Part shown: one piece after another, positions 9,346-17,073 of the stretch | Position numbering within the stretch: the first letter of the stretch is position 1 | Layout: each line of letters opens with the position of its first letter | NCBI RefSeq assembly: GCF_022899355.1 | Contig: NZ_JALJCK010000003.1 | Location: 248,001-312,000 of the forward strand | Direction of reading: 5' to 3' | Length of the DNA stretch: 64,000 bases | Source of the DNA: Shinella yambaruensis | GTDB taxonomy: Bacteria; Pseudomonadota; Alphaproteobacteria; Rhizobiales; Rhizobiaceae | Position numbers and translations under genes: made by a program | Notes under the pieces: model-generated | Seen by the model: the letters and a program-made list of their open reading frames with translations, nothing else | Database searches by the model: none | What the model was told of the DNA's origin: nothing

Positions 9346-10451
9346 CCCTGCGCCTTTCCGCCCTCATCGCCGCCGCCTTCCTCCTCCTGGGCGCCCTCGC
9401 CGCCCGCGCCGAGGTGGCCTATCCGCTGACCGTCAAGGACGCCTTGGGCCGCGAGATCACCATTCCCGCCGAACCGAAGGCGGTGCTGCTCGGCAGCGGC
9501 TTCAACCTGGTCGCGCTCTCGCTGGTCCATCCCGACCCGGTCGGCATCCTTGCCGGCTGGGCGAGCGACATGAAGGGCGACAATCCGGAGATCTATGCCC
9601 GCTTCAAGGACAGGTTCCCGAAGATCGAGGACGTGCCGATCATCGGCGACGGCATCACCGTCTCGTTCGAGGCCGCGCTCTCGCTGCAGGCGGACCTCGC
9701 CATCCTCGCCAACTGGCAGGCCGACACGGATCTCGGCAAGCAGGCGATCGACTATCTGGAGAGAAGCGGCGTCCCCGTCGTCGTGGTCGATTTCAACAGC
9801 GACGCGCTGAACAACACCGCGGACAACATGCGCCTCCTCGGCAAGGTGCTGAACCGGGAGGAGCAGGCGAACGCCTTCGCCGATTTCTACGAGGAACGGG
9901 TCAAGCGCATCCGCGACCGGGTGGCCGCGCACAAGGAGCCCGGCCCGACCGTGCTGATGGATGCCTTCCCGAACCCGGAAAAATGCTGCTACGCCTACGG
10001 CACCGGCGGGCTCGGCGCCTTCATCGCCATCACCGGCAGCCGCAACATCGCCGAAAGCCTGCCGGCGCAGGGCGGCATCGTCAGCTCGGAATTCATCGTG
10101 GCGGCCGATCCAGACGTCTATATCGCAACCGCCTCGCCGGGCGGCACCTACAGCACATTCTCGGTCGGCCCCGGCGTTGCGCCGGAGGAGGCACGCGAGA
10201 CATTGGCGCGCGCCGTTTCCGGCCCGTTCCTCAAGAACCTCAAGGCGGTGAAGGAGGAGCGCGTGCACGGCCTGTGGAACTTCTTCAACGCCGTGCCGCT
10301 GAACATCCTTGCCGCCGAAGCCTTCGCCCATTGGCTGCGCCCCGACATTTTCGCCGACATCGACCCGGACGCGACGCTGAAGGAAATCAACGCGCGCTTC
10401 GCCGCCGTGCCCTTCGACGGCGCCTATTGGATCAGTCTCAAGGCAAAGTGA
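9342..10451 (+). CDS. fhuP: Siderophore ABC transporter substrate-binding protein (FhuP/FhuD-like)
   Basis: 369-aa periplasmic binding protein of the helical-backbone (TroA/FhuD) type. A signal peptide covers residues 1-23 (ends LAARA). The mature start EVAYPLTVKDALGREITIPAEPK is the usual first strand of iron-siderophore binding proteins. It overlaps the FhuF-like gene by four bases. No permease or ATPase is present here. In S. meliloti FhuP works with the haem permease HmuUV encoded elsewhere, and the same sharing is likely. A good terminator hairpin lies directly after the stop. Confidence 0.85.
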   Translation: MTLRLSALIAAAFLLLGALAARAEVAYPLTVKDALGREITIPAEPKAVLLGSGFNLVALSLVHPDPVGILAGWASDMKGDNPEIYARFKDRFPKIEDVPIIGDGITVSFEAALSLQADLAILANWQADTDLGKQAIDYLERSGVPVVVVDFNSDALNNTADNMRLLGKVLNREEQANAFADFYEERVKRIRDRVAAHKEPGPTVLMDAFPNPEKCCYAYGTGGLGAFIAITGSRNIAESLPAQGGIVSSEFIVAADPDVYIATASPGGTYSTFSVGPGVAPEEARETLARAVSGPFLKNLKAVKEERVHGLWNFFNAVPLNILAAEAFAHWLRPDIFADIDPDATLKEINARFAAVPFDGAYWISLKAK

Positions 10452-10452
10452 G

Positions 10453-10475
10453 GGGACCGGCCTTCCGGTCCCTTC
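10453..10475 (+). terminator. Rho-independent-like terminator after the siderophore operon
   Basis: Perfect 8-bp stem GGGACCGG-CCTT-CCGGTCCC followed by TTCTT. It begins one base after the binding-protein stop and closes the foxA-fhuF-fhuP transcript. Confidence 0.75.
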
Positions 10476-10509
10476 TTCCGCAGGCTATACCATGCCCAGG
10501 AGGACCTGA

Positions 10510-11025
10510 ATGATCTGGGCATTCGCAGTCGCGGCAGCGGCCATACTCTATCTCGCACTGCGCTTCCGGCGCTTCCAAAGCTGGGTCGAACCCGTCCTCA
10601 CCATCGTGGTGGCCATCGGCCTTGCAAGCGCGCTTCTCATCTGGTTCGTCGAGGACCGAACGCCCTCCGGCACCGCCGCCACACCGAACGCCACCGTCCA
10701 GGCGCTCTCGGCGGACGGGGTGGAACTATCCGAGATGCAGGCCGGCGCCGGCCAGACGAAGACGAGCTTTCGCGTGACCGGTCGCATCGTCAACAAGGGC
10801 AGCCAGCCGATGCAGTCCTTCCGCCTCGATGTCGTGCTGTCCGATTGCCCCGGCGGCACCTGCCGCGAGGTCGGCCGCGACAGCGCGCTGATCGTGCTGC
10901 GCGTGCTGCCCGGCGAAAGCCAGCCCTTCTCCACCTTCGCCGTCTTCCCCGGCATAGACTTCAACCCCGTCACCACCCCCGAATGGGATTTCGGCGTGCG
11001 CGAGGTGAGGGCCGCGACCCGCTAA
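10510..11025 (+). CDS. Hypothetical membrane-anchored protein
   Basis: 171 aa. The N-terminus has two hydrophobic stretches (about 1-17 and 27-48), so the protein is probably anchored with a C-terminal domain outside the cytoplasm. The remainder (about 60-170) is beta-rich with a paired-cysteine segment LSDCPGGTCREVG. It resembles small Ig-like/FxLYD-type extracytoplasmic domains, but no family can be named with confidence. AGGAGGACCTG before the ATG is a strong ribosome site. Its stop codon lies inside a dispersed repeat shared with the convergent gene. Function unknown. Confidence 0.7.
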   Translation: MIWAFAVAAAAILYLALRFRRFQSWVEPVLTIVVAIGLASALLIWFVEDRTPSGTAATPNATVQALSADGVELSEMQAGAGQTKTSFRVTGRIVNKGSQPMQSFRLDVVLSDCPGGTCREVGRDSALIVLRVLPGESQPFSTFAVFPGIDFNPVTTPEWDFGVREVRAATR

Positions 11026-11125
11026 AGCATTTCCGCTTTTCTTCGAATCGCGAAGACGCTCTAGCTGTTTGTTTACGCAATTCCGGACGCAAAACCGCTA
11101 CGCACTTTTGCTGGAGTTACTTTAG
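11022..11125. repeat. Dispersed palindromic repeat that supplies the stop codons of both flanking genes
   Basis: The element opens with CTAAAGCATTTCCGC and ends with its inverse-type terminus GTTACTTTAG, with GAATCGCGAAGAC and ACGCAAAACCGCTACGC segments between. This is the look of common rhizobial RIME-type repeats (family assignment from memory, not searched). TAA of the left gene (11023-11025) and TAA of the right, convergent gene (11122-11124) both fall in the repeat ends. Confidence 0.7.
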
Positions 11126-11682
11126 AGGCCAGCCACGATCTCTGCCGTTCGCAGCACCGTCGCGAATTCGTGGCGCAGCGTCGCGACATGGGCGCGGTGC
11201 ACGTCGCGGGCGGCGATCGTCCCGCCCTCCCCGTCCGGCAGGTCGAAGCAGTCGCAGGCGTCCTCGATGAGGACCACCCTGTAGCCGAGGTTCGCCCCGA
11301 CACGCACGCTGGTCGACACGCACATATCCGTGGACACGCCGAACAGCACGACCGTATCGGCCCCAAGGCGGCGCAGGCGCAGGTCGAGATCCGTGCCGAT
11401 GAAGGCGGCGTTGACGCTCTTTGCCACCAGCGGCTCGCCTTCCCGCGGCGCAAAACCCGGGCGGAACGCGTTGCCCGGCACCTCCGGCCGCAGGGTGGAG
11501 CCGGGCTCGACGCTGTCGTGCCGCACATGGATGATCGGCCGCCGCGCGGCCCGCCAGGCGGCGAGGAGCGCAAGGCCGTTCTCGTCCAGCCTTTCGTTCC
11601 AGCGTCGCGGCCAGGGCGCGGCGTCGAAGGCCTGCTGCATGTCGATCGGGATCAGGACGGCGTTTTCCGGCAGGGTCGGCAT
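11122..11682 (-). CDS. Isochorismatase-family cysteine hydrolase
   Basis: 186 aa, the usual length for the isochorismatase-like hydrolase fold. The catalytic triad is visible as D14 (LIPIDMQQAF), K88 (LVAKSVNAAF) and C121 (STDMCVSTSVR). Family members hydrolyse amides such as nicotinamide, N-carbamoyl compounds or biuret, or isochorismate; the substrate here cannot be read from sequence. The ATG at 11682 follows AAGGAGA. It is transcribed away from an Lrp/AsnC regulator across 109 nt and is the likely target of that regulator, so a role in use of an amino-acid-like or amide nitrogen source is plausible (inference). Confidence 0.85.
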   Translation of the reverse strand: MPTLPENAVLIPIDMQQAFDAAPWPRRWNERLDENGLALLAAWRAARRPIIHVRHDSVEPGSTLRPEVPGNAFRPGFAPREGEPLVAKSVNAAFIGTDLDLRLRRLGADTVVLFGVSTDMCVSTSVRVGANLGYRVVLIEDACDCFDLPDGEGGTIAARDVHRAHVATLRHEFATVLRTAEIVAGL

Positions 11683-11755
11683 CGGTCTCTCCTTGAAGCG
11701 ATGGCCGACGAATAGTTGCTTTTCCGTCCGGTTTCGCGCAGGAAGAAGGCGGCGC

Positions 11756-11773
11756 GCCGGACGATCATCCGGC
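11756..11773. promoter_or_regulatory. Inverted repeat between hydrolase and Lrp/AsnC genes
   Basis: GCCGGA-CGATCA-TCCGGC is a perfect 6-bp dyad in the 109-nt divergent intergenic region. It is a candidate operator for the adjacent regulator. GC-rich dyads are common in this genome, so support is limited. Confidence 0.3.
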
Positions 11774-11791
11774 AACGGGGAGATTTTCCGG

Positions 11792-12235
11792 ATGAACGAA
11801 CTGGATGACAAGGACAGGCTGCTGCTCGCTGCGCTCCGCGCCGATGCCCGGCAGAGCCTGGTGGAGCTTGCGCGCCATGCGGGGCTGTCGCGGAGCGCCG
11901 TGCACGAGCGCATCCGGCGGCTGGAGGCGAGAGGCGTGATCGCGGGTTATACGGTCAAGCTCGGCATCGACCGGGAGCGGCCGGGCGTCGAGGCGCTGAT
12001 CGCCGTCGGCTTCCAGCAGGGCCGCAACTGCGATCACATCGTGCCGCATCTCACCGGCATTCCGAACGTCGTGACCTGCTGGTCGCTCGCCGGGCCGACG
12101 GACCTGATGCTGCTGGTCGAATGCGCCTCGAACGGCGAGCTCGACACCGTGCGCCGCCAGATCGCCACGACGCCGGGCATCGCGACCGTGCAGACGCATG
12201 TGTCGCTGCGCACCCATTTCGATCGGCGGAGCTGA
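11792..12235 (+). CDS. Lrp/AsnC-family transcriptional regulator
   Basis: 147 aa. An AsnC-type winged HTH occupies about residues 1-60 (LDDKDRLLLAALRADARQSL, then the recognition helix region LSRSAVHERIRRLEARGVI). An RAM ligand-binding domain follows (about 65-147; VEALIAVGFQQG, SLAGPTDLMLLVEC). Such proteins sense amino acids or related small molecules and often control a divergent gene; here that is the isochorismatase-type hydrolase. The ATG follows GGGGAG nine bases upstream. A longer upstream extension in the same frame lacks a ribosome site and overlaps the divergent gene. Confidence 0.9.
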   Translation: MNELDDKDRLLLAALRADARQSLVELARHAGLSRSAVHERIRRLEARGVIAGYTVKLGIDRERPGVEALIAVGFQQGRNCDHIVPHLTGIPNVVTCWSLAGPTDLMLLVECASNGELDTVRRQIATTPGIATVQTHVSLRTHFDRRS

Positions 12236-12252
12236 CTTTCAGCCGAAAGGCG

Positions 12253-13791
12253 TCAGAAGTAGATCTTGAACTTCTCCCGCACCGCCTGGTCCGTCGTAAA
12301 ATCGAAGAGCGGGCCGCCGGCTTCGGAAAGAATGCGGTTCTTGCGCTCGATCGCCTTCTGCACGAGGTCCGGCCGGCCGATCTCGGCCCATTCCTTCGGG
12401 CTCGTGCGGTCGGCGACGGCGGGGTAGACATACTCCGTCTGCATCAGCGACAGGGTCTGCGGGTCGCCGAGATAGTGGCCCGGCCCATCGAGGCAGACGG
12501 AGCGCATGGTCTCCAGCGAGACGGAATCCTCCGTGACGTCGATGCCGCGCACGCAGCGCTGCACCTGGCCGAGAAGATCATCGCCGAGAACGAGGCTTTC
12601 CAGGCAGAAGCCGAGCAGCGAGGCATGCATGCCGACTGCCTCATAGACCATGTTGAGGCCGGAAAGGCCCGCCATGACGTTGGAGATCGCCTGTTCCCAG
12701 CCGGCCTGCATGTCCGGCAGCTTGGCATCGGCGATGCCCGCCGCCGCGCCGCCGGGAAGCCGGTAGAACTGGTGCATCTGCGCGCAGCCCGCCGTCAGCA
12801 ACGCCTGCTCGCCCGAACCGCCCGACATGGCGCCCGTCCTGAGGTCCGACACGAAGGGCCAGGTGCCGAAGATCGCCGGGTGGCCGGGCGCCATGGCATT
12901 GACATAGACGACGCCCGCAAGGCACTCGGCGACGGCCTGCACGATGGCGGTGGCAAGCGGCGCCGGCGCCGTCGCCCCCGCCTGCCCGGCCGAGAGCAGC
13001 AGGATCGGCATGCCGGCCCGGATGCAGGCCTCCATGGTGATGCAGCTTTCCTCCGCGAACTTCATCGGCGGCACGACGAAACAGTTGGAATTCGACACGA
13101 AGGGTCGTGCCCGCCACTTGTCCTCGCCGCCCGCCATCATGTGGATGAGGTCGAAGCAGCCGGCGACATGCGAGGGGTCGGAGAAGCTGGTGCCGACATG
13201 TTTCGACGTGCCGGCGCAGCAGCCGTAGAGCGTGTTGATATCCATCAGGAAATTGTCCGCGACATCGCGGCAGACCATCGCCCGCTGGAAGAAATGCACA
13301 TTGTCGAGGTGATGGACGAGCTGGGCGGCGTTGAAGAGGTCCTTCGCCGTCGATTCCCTATATTCCCGCTTCTCGACATCGACGATATGCACCGCCGCGC
13401 CCGCCGTGCCGTAATAGACGCGGGTGCCGGTGAGCTCGAGGTCGTATTTCGGATCGCGGCCATGGAGCGTGATATCGCGCGCGGCAAGCGCCAGCATGTC
13501 CTCCACCAGCGCGCGCGGAAAGCGCAGGCGCCCGTCCTCGCCGAGGATGGCGCCGGCCCCGGTCATGATCTCGACGCCGGATTTCGGCGCATTGGCGAGG
13601 CCGATATTCTCCAGCGCATCCAGCGCCGCCTCGTGGATGCGGCGCACGCCCGCCTCCGTCAGCGGCTTGTACTGGCCGCCGGGAAGGCCCGGCCGCACCG
13701 GCCGGACGTTTTCCGCCAAGGGTGCGGCGCGCATGGCGACCCGTGCCGCACGCCCGCCGGACCGCCGGGACAAAACTGCCTGTTCACTCAT
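12253..13791 (-). CDS. MttB (trimethylamine methyltransferase)-family protein without pyrrolysine
   Basis: 512 aa, full length for the COG5598/MttB superfamily. The frame is uninterrupted, so there is no pyrrolysine amber codon. Non-pyrrolysine homologues (MtgB, MtpB, MtcB) demethylate quaternary amines such as glycine betaine, proline betaine or carnitine and pass the methyl group to a corrinoid protein. Conserved-looking segments include RVYYGTAGAAVHIVD, ITMEACIRAGMPILLLSAGQ and LDGPGHYLGDPQTLSLM. The ATG at 13791 overlaps the upstream gene's stop by 8 bases. It is last in an operon of two folate-linked FAD oxidoreductases and a PEP-mutase-family enzyme. No corrinoid protein is encoded nearby, so the methyl acceptor is unclear. 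Confidence 0.85.
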   Translation of the reverse strand: MSEQAVLSRRSGGRAARVAMRAAPLAENVRPVRPGLPGGQYKPLTEAGVRRIHEAALDALENIGLANAPKSGVEIMTGAGAILGEDGRLRFPRALVEDMLALAARDITLHGRDPKYDLELTGTRVYYGTAGAAVHIVDVEKREYRESTAKDLFNAAQLVHHLDNVHFFQRAMVCRDVADNFLMDINTLYGCCAGTSKHVGTSFSDPSHVAGCFDLIHMMAGGEDKWRARPFVSNSNCFVVPPMKFAEESCITMEACIRAGMPILLLSAGQAGATAPAPLATAIVQAVAECLAGVVYVNAMAPGHPAIFGTWPFVSDLRTGAMSGGSGEQALLTAGCAQMHQFYRLPGGAAAGIADAKLPDMQAGWEQAISNVMAGLSGLNMVYEAVGMHASLLGFCLESLVLGDDLLGQVQRCVRGIDVTEDSVSLETMRSVCLDGPGHYLGDPQTLSLMQTEYVYPAVADRTSPKEWAEIGRPDLVQKAIERKNRILSEAGGPLFDFTTDQAVREKFKIYF

Positions 13792-14629
13792 GACCCGTCT
13801 CCCCCGCACCGGCGGCAAGCATTCTGTTGATGAGGTCCCCCGACGCCGCGGCGGACAATTTCGCGAAACTGCCATCCTTCAGGATGGCGTCCATCTGCTC
13901 CGCGATCGCGGCGTGGGTGACGCGGGCGATCATCGAGCCGAGCGAGATGCGCCGCACGCCGAGCGCGGCGAAGTCCGGCACGGTGAGTTGGCGCAGCGGC
14001 CCCGCGGCAAGCCCGTTCACCGGCACCCCGACCGATTGCACGACGCGCCTGAGCTCCTCCGGCCCCGGCGGCACCGGCACATAGACGAGGTCCGCGCCCG
14101 CCTTCTCGAAGGCCTGGATGCGCCGGATCGCCTCGTCGAGGTCGTAGACACCGTTCATCACGCCATCGGCCCTGGCGCAGAGAATGAAGGGATGGCCGAG
14201 CGAACGGGCGGCATCGGCGGCGGCACGGATGCGCTCCACGGCAAGATCGAAGGCATAGGCCGGGTTGCCCTCGACCATCCGCGTGTCCTCGATCGAGCAG
14301 CCGGAAAGCCCGACCTCGGCGGCGAGCCGGATCGTTTCGGCCACGGCGTCCGGCGCATCGGCGAAACCGTTCTCGAAATCGCCCGAGACCGGCAGCGGCG
14401 TGGCGCGCACGATATCCTCCGCATGCCGCAGCGCCTCCTCGCGCGTCACGCGGCCCATGTCGGGCCGGCCGAGCGTGAAGGCGAAGCCGGCGGAGGTGGT
14501 GGCGAGCGCCACGGCGCCCGACGCCGCCATCATGCGGGCGGAGCCCATGTCCCACGGATTGGGGATGACGAAGCAGCTCGACTGGTGCAGGGCATGAAAA
14601 CGCCGGTGGCGTTCGGCAAGGTTTGTCAC
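13784..14629 (-). CDS. Isocitrate lyase/PEP mutase superfamily protein
   Basis: 281 aa TIM-barrel enzyme of the ICL/PEPM group. Visible family motifs are VSGDFENGFAD near residues 78-88, GCSIEDTRM and FILCARADGVMNGV, followed by EKAGADLVYVP. Members cleave or form C-C or C-P bonds of 2-oxo or phosphono acids (for example oxaloacetate hydrolase, methylisocitrate lyase). This short form lacks the KKCGH cysteine loop of true isocitrate lyase. The start is GTG at 14629, fixed by a 4-nt GTGA overlap with the upstream oxidoreductase. It overlaps the downstream MttB-like gene by 8 bases. Substrate unknown; it may process the carbon skeleton left after N-demethylation (inference). Confidence 0.8.
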   Translation of the reverse strand: MTNLAERHRRFHALHQSSCFVIPNPWDMGSARMMAASGAVALATTSAGFAFTLGRPDMGRVTREEALRHAEDIVRATPLPVSGDFENGFADAPDAVAETIRLAAEVGLSGCSIEDTRMVEGNPAYAFDLAVERIRAAADAARSLGHPFILCARADGVMNGVYDLDEAIRRIQAFEKAGADLVYVPVPPGPEELRRVVQSVGVPVNGLAAGPLRQLTVPDFAALGVRRISLGSMIARVTHAAIAEQMDAILKDGSFAKLSAAASGDLINRMLAAGAGETGHE

Positions 14630-17073
14630 GCGCGGACCCTCTCGGCTTTCGGATCGTACATGGGCACGAGCGAGGCCTCGGCCTTCACCCGCACGCCGGC
14701 GATCTCGATTTCGTAGGTCGAGGCCAGCACATCCGCCTCGCTCTCGCCGGCGCACGGCACATAGCCCATGCCGATCGCGCCACCGAGATAATGGCCATAA
14801 TTGCCCGAGGTGACGGTCGAGACGATCCTGCCGTCACGCACCAGCGCCTCGTTGTGGAAGAGCAGCGGCTCGGGATCGGTCAGCCTGAACTGCACCATGC
14901 GGCGCTTCAGCCCCGCTTCCTCCTTGCGCAGCACCGCATCGCGGCCGATGAAATCGCCCTTTTTCGTGCGCACGGCAAAGCCGAGGCCGGCTTCCAGCAC
15001 ATGGTCCTCGTCGGTGATGTCATGGCCGAAATGGCGGAAGGCCTTCTCGATGCGGCAGCTGTCGAGCGTGTGCAGGCCGCAGAGTTTCAGGCCTACATCC
15101 GCCCCCGCCGCCTCCAGCGCCTCGAAGACATGGGCCGCCTGGTCGGTGGAAACGTAAAGCTCCCAGCCGAGTTCGCCGACATAGGTGACGCGGTGCGCCC
15201 GGGCGAGCCCCATGCCCACCTCGATCTGCCGCGCCGTGGCGAAGGGATGCGCCGCATTGGAAAAGTCGTTCGGGCTTACCTTCCGCATCAGCTCGCGCGC
15301 CTTCGGCCCCATGACGCAGAGCACGCTTTCGGCCGCCGTCACATCGGTGATGACGACGAACTCGTCCGCAAGGTGCTTGCGCAGCCAGGCAAGGTCGCGC
15401 TGCAGCGTCGCGCCGGGCACGACGAGGAAGAACGCGGTCTCGGAAAGGCGCGTCACCGTCAGGTCGCTCTCGATGCCGCCGCGCGCGTTGAGCATCTGCG
15501 TGTAGACGATCCGGCCGGGGGCGACGTCCATCTGGTTGGCGCAGAGCCTTTGCAGGAAGGCCAGCGCATCGCGGCCCTCGACGCGGATCTTGCCGAAGGA
15601 GGTCATGTCGAACAGGCCGACGCCGCTCCGCACGGCAAGATGCTCTTCCCTCTGGTTCTCGAACCAGTTCTGCCGCTTCCAGGAATAGCGGTATTCCCGC
15701 TCCTGCCCGTCCTTCGCGAACCAGTTGGCGCGCTCCCAGCCGGCGACCTCGCCGAAGACCGCGCCGCGGGCCTTCAGGTGCTCATGCAGCGGCGAGCGGC
15801 GCACGCCGCGCGCCGTCGCCATCTGGCGATAGGGGAAGTGATCGGCATAGAGCAGGCCGAGCGTTTCGGAGACGCGGTCCTTCAGATAGGCGCGGTTCTT
15901 CTGGAACGGTTGGGCGCGGCGGATATCCACCTCCCAGAGATCGAACGGCGCTTCGCCGTCGTTCATCCACTGGGCGAGCGCCATGCCGGCCCCGCCGGAG
16001 GAGACGATGCCGATGGAATTGTAGCCGGCGGCGACCCAATAACCCTTCAATTCCGGCGCTTCGCCGAGATAATAGCGGTCGTCGGGCGTAAAGCTCTCCG
16101 GGCCGTTGAAGAAGGTGTGGATGCCGGCCGTCTCCAGCATCGGCATGCGGTGGATCGCGTTTTCGAGGATCGGCTGGAAGTGGTCGAAATCCTCCGGAAG
16201 CTGGTCGAAGCAGAAGTCCTCCGAAATGCCGTCCATGCCCCAGGGCTTGGCCTTCAGTTCGAAGGCGCCGATCAGCATCTTGCCGGCGTCTTCCTTGTAA
16301 TAGGTGCACTCGTCCGGCACGCGCAGCACGGGGAGCCGTTGCAGGTTCGGGATCGGCTCGGTGACGATGTAGAAATGCTCGCAGGCATGCAGCGGCAGGG
16401 TGACGCCGGACATATCTGCCAGCGTGCGGCCCCACATGCCGGCGGCATTGACGACATTATCGGTCTCGATGGTGAAGGTCTCGCCGTTCTGCTCGCAGGT
16501 GACGCCCGTCACGCGGCCGTCCTTCGTCAGCACCGACGTCACCTTGACGCCTTCGAGGACGGTCGCGCCGTTCTGCCGCGCGCCCTTGGCGAGCGCCATG
16601 GCGATGTTCGCCGGGTCGCACTGGCCGTCGAGCGGCAGATGCACGGCGGCCTTGACATCCGCCGTGTTGAGATGCGGATAGAGCGCCTTCACCTCCTCGA
16701 CGGTGATCTCGCGCACGTCGATGTCGAAGGCGCGGGCGAGCGAGGCCTGGCGGTAGATCTCCTCCTTGCGCTCCTCCGTCAGCGCCACCGTCATCGAACC
16801 GCACTGGCGCATGCCGGTGCCGATGCCCGTCTCGGCCTCGAGCTTGACGTAGAGGTCGGCGGAATATTTGGCGAGCCGCGTCATGTTCTGCGAGGCGCGA
16901 AGCTGGCCGATGAGGCCGGCGGCATGCCAGGTGGTGCCGGAGGTGAGCTGCTTGCGCTCCAGCAGCACCACATCCGTCCAGCCGAGTTTTGCCAGGTGAT
17001 AGGCGACCGAGCAGCCGGAGACGCCGCCGCCGATGATGACGGCTCTTGCCTTGGAAGGGATGGGCTTCGTCAT
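14626..17073 (-). CDS. FAD/tetrahydrofolate oxidoreductase, dimethylglycine/sarcosine dehydrogenase family (first paralogue)
   Basis: 815 aa. The N-terminal DAO-type FAD domain (about 1-400) has the Rossmann motif AVIIGGGVSGCSVAYHLAKLGW. It also has the SGTTWHAAG segment whose His is the covalent flavin site in dimethylglycine and sarcosine dehydrogenases. The C-terminal part (about 440-815) is a GcvT/aminomethyltransferase-type folate-binding domain (VGLFDMTSFGKIRVEGRDA, TSGNYGHYLGGAIGMGY). Such enzymes oxidise N-methyl groups and hand the C1 unit to tetrahydrofolate. Its start overlaps the stop of a second paralogue by four bases, so both are made from one message. Cytoplasmic. The exact substrate is unknown. 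Confidence 0.88.
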   Translation of the reverse strand: MTKPIPSKARAVIIGGGVSGCSVAYHLAKLGWTDVVLLERKQLTSGTTWHAAGLIGQLRASQNMTRLAKYSADLYVKLEAETGIGTGMRQCGSMTVALTEERKEEIYRQASLARAFDIDVREITVEEVKALYPHLNTADVKAAVHLPLDGQCDPANIAMALAKGARQNGATVLEGVKVTSVLTKDGRVTGVTCEQNGETFTIETDNVVNAAGMWGRTLADMSGVTLPLHACEHFYIVTEPIPNLQRLPVLRVPDECTYYKEDAGKMLIGAFELKAKPWGMDGISEDFCFDQLPEDFDHFQPILENAIHRMPMLETAGIHTFFNGPESFTPDDRYYLGEAPELKGYWVAAGYNSIGIVSSGGAGMALAQWMNDGEAPFDLWEVDIRRAQPFQKNRAYLKDRVSETLGLLYADHFPYRQMATARGVRRSPLHEHLKARGAVFGEVAGWERANWFAKDGQEREYRYSWKRQNWFENQREEHLAVRSGVGLFDMTSFGKIRVEGRDALAFLQRLCANQMDVAPGRIVYTQMLNARGGIESDLTVTRLSETAFFLVVPGATLQRDLAWLRKHLADEFVVITDVTAAESVLCVMGPKARELMRKVSPNDFSNAAHPFATARQIEVGMGLARAHRVTYVGELGWELYVSTDQAAHVFEALEAAGADVGLKLCGLHTLDSCRIEKAFRHFGHDITDEDHVLEAGLGFAVRTKKGDFIGRDAVLRKEEAGLKRRMVQFRLTDPEPLLFHNEALVRDGRIVSTVTSGNYGHYLGGAIGMGYVPCAGESEADVLASTYEIEIAGVRVKAEASLVPMYDPKAERVRA

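Noticed and set aside
12253-13791. Pyrrolysine-containing trimethylamine methyltransferase
   Set aside because: The frame has no in-frame amber codon, and no pyl genes are present; it belongs to the non-pyrrolysine branch.
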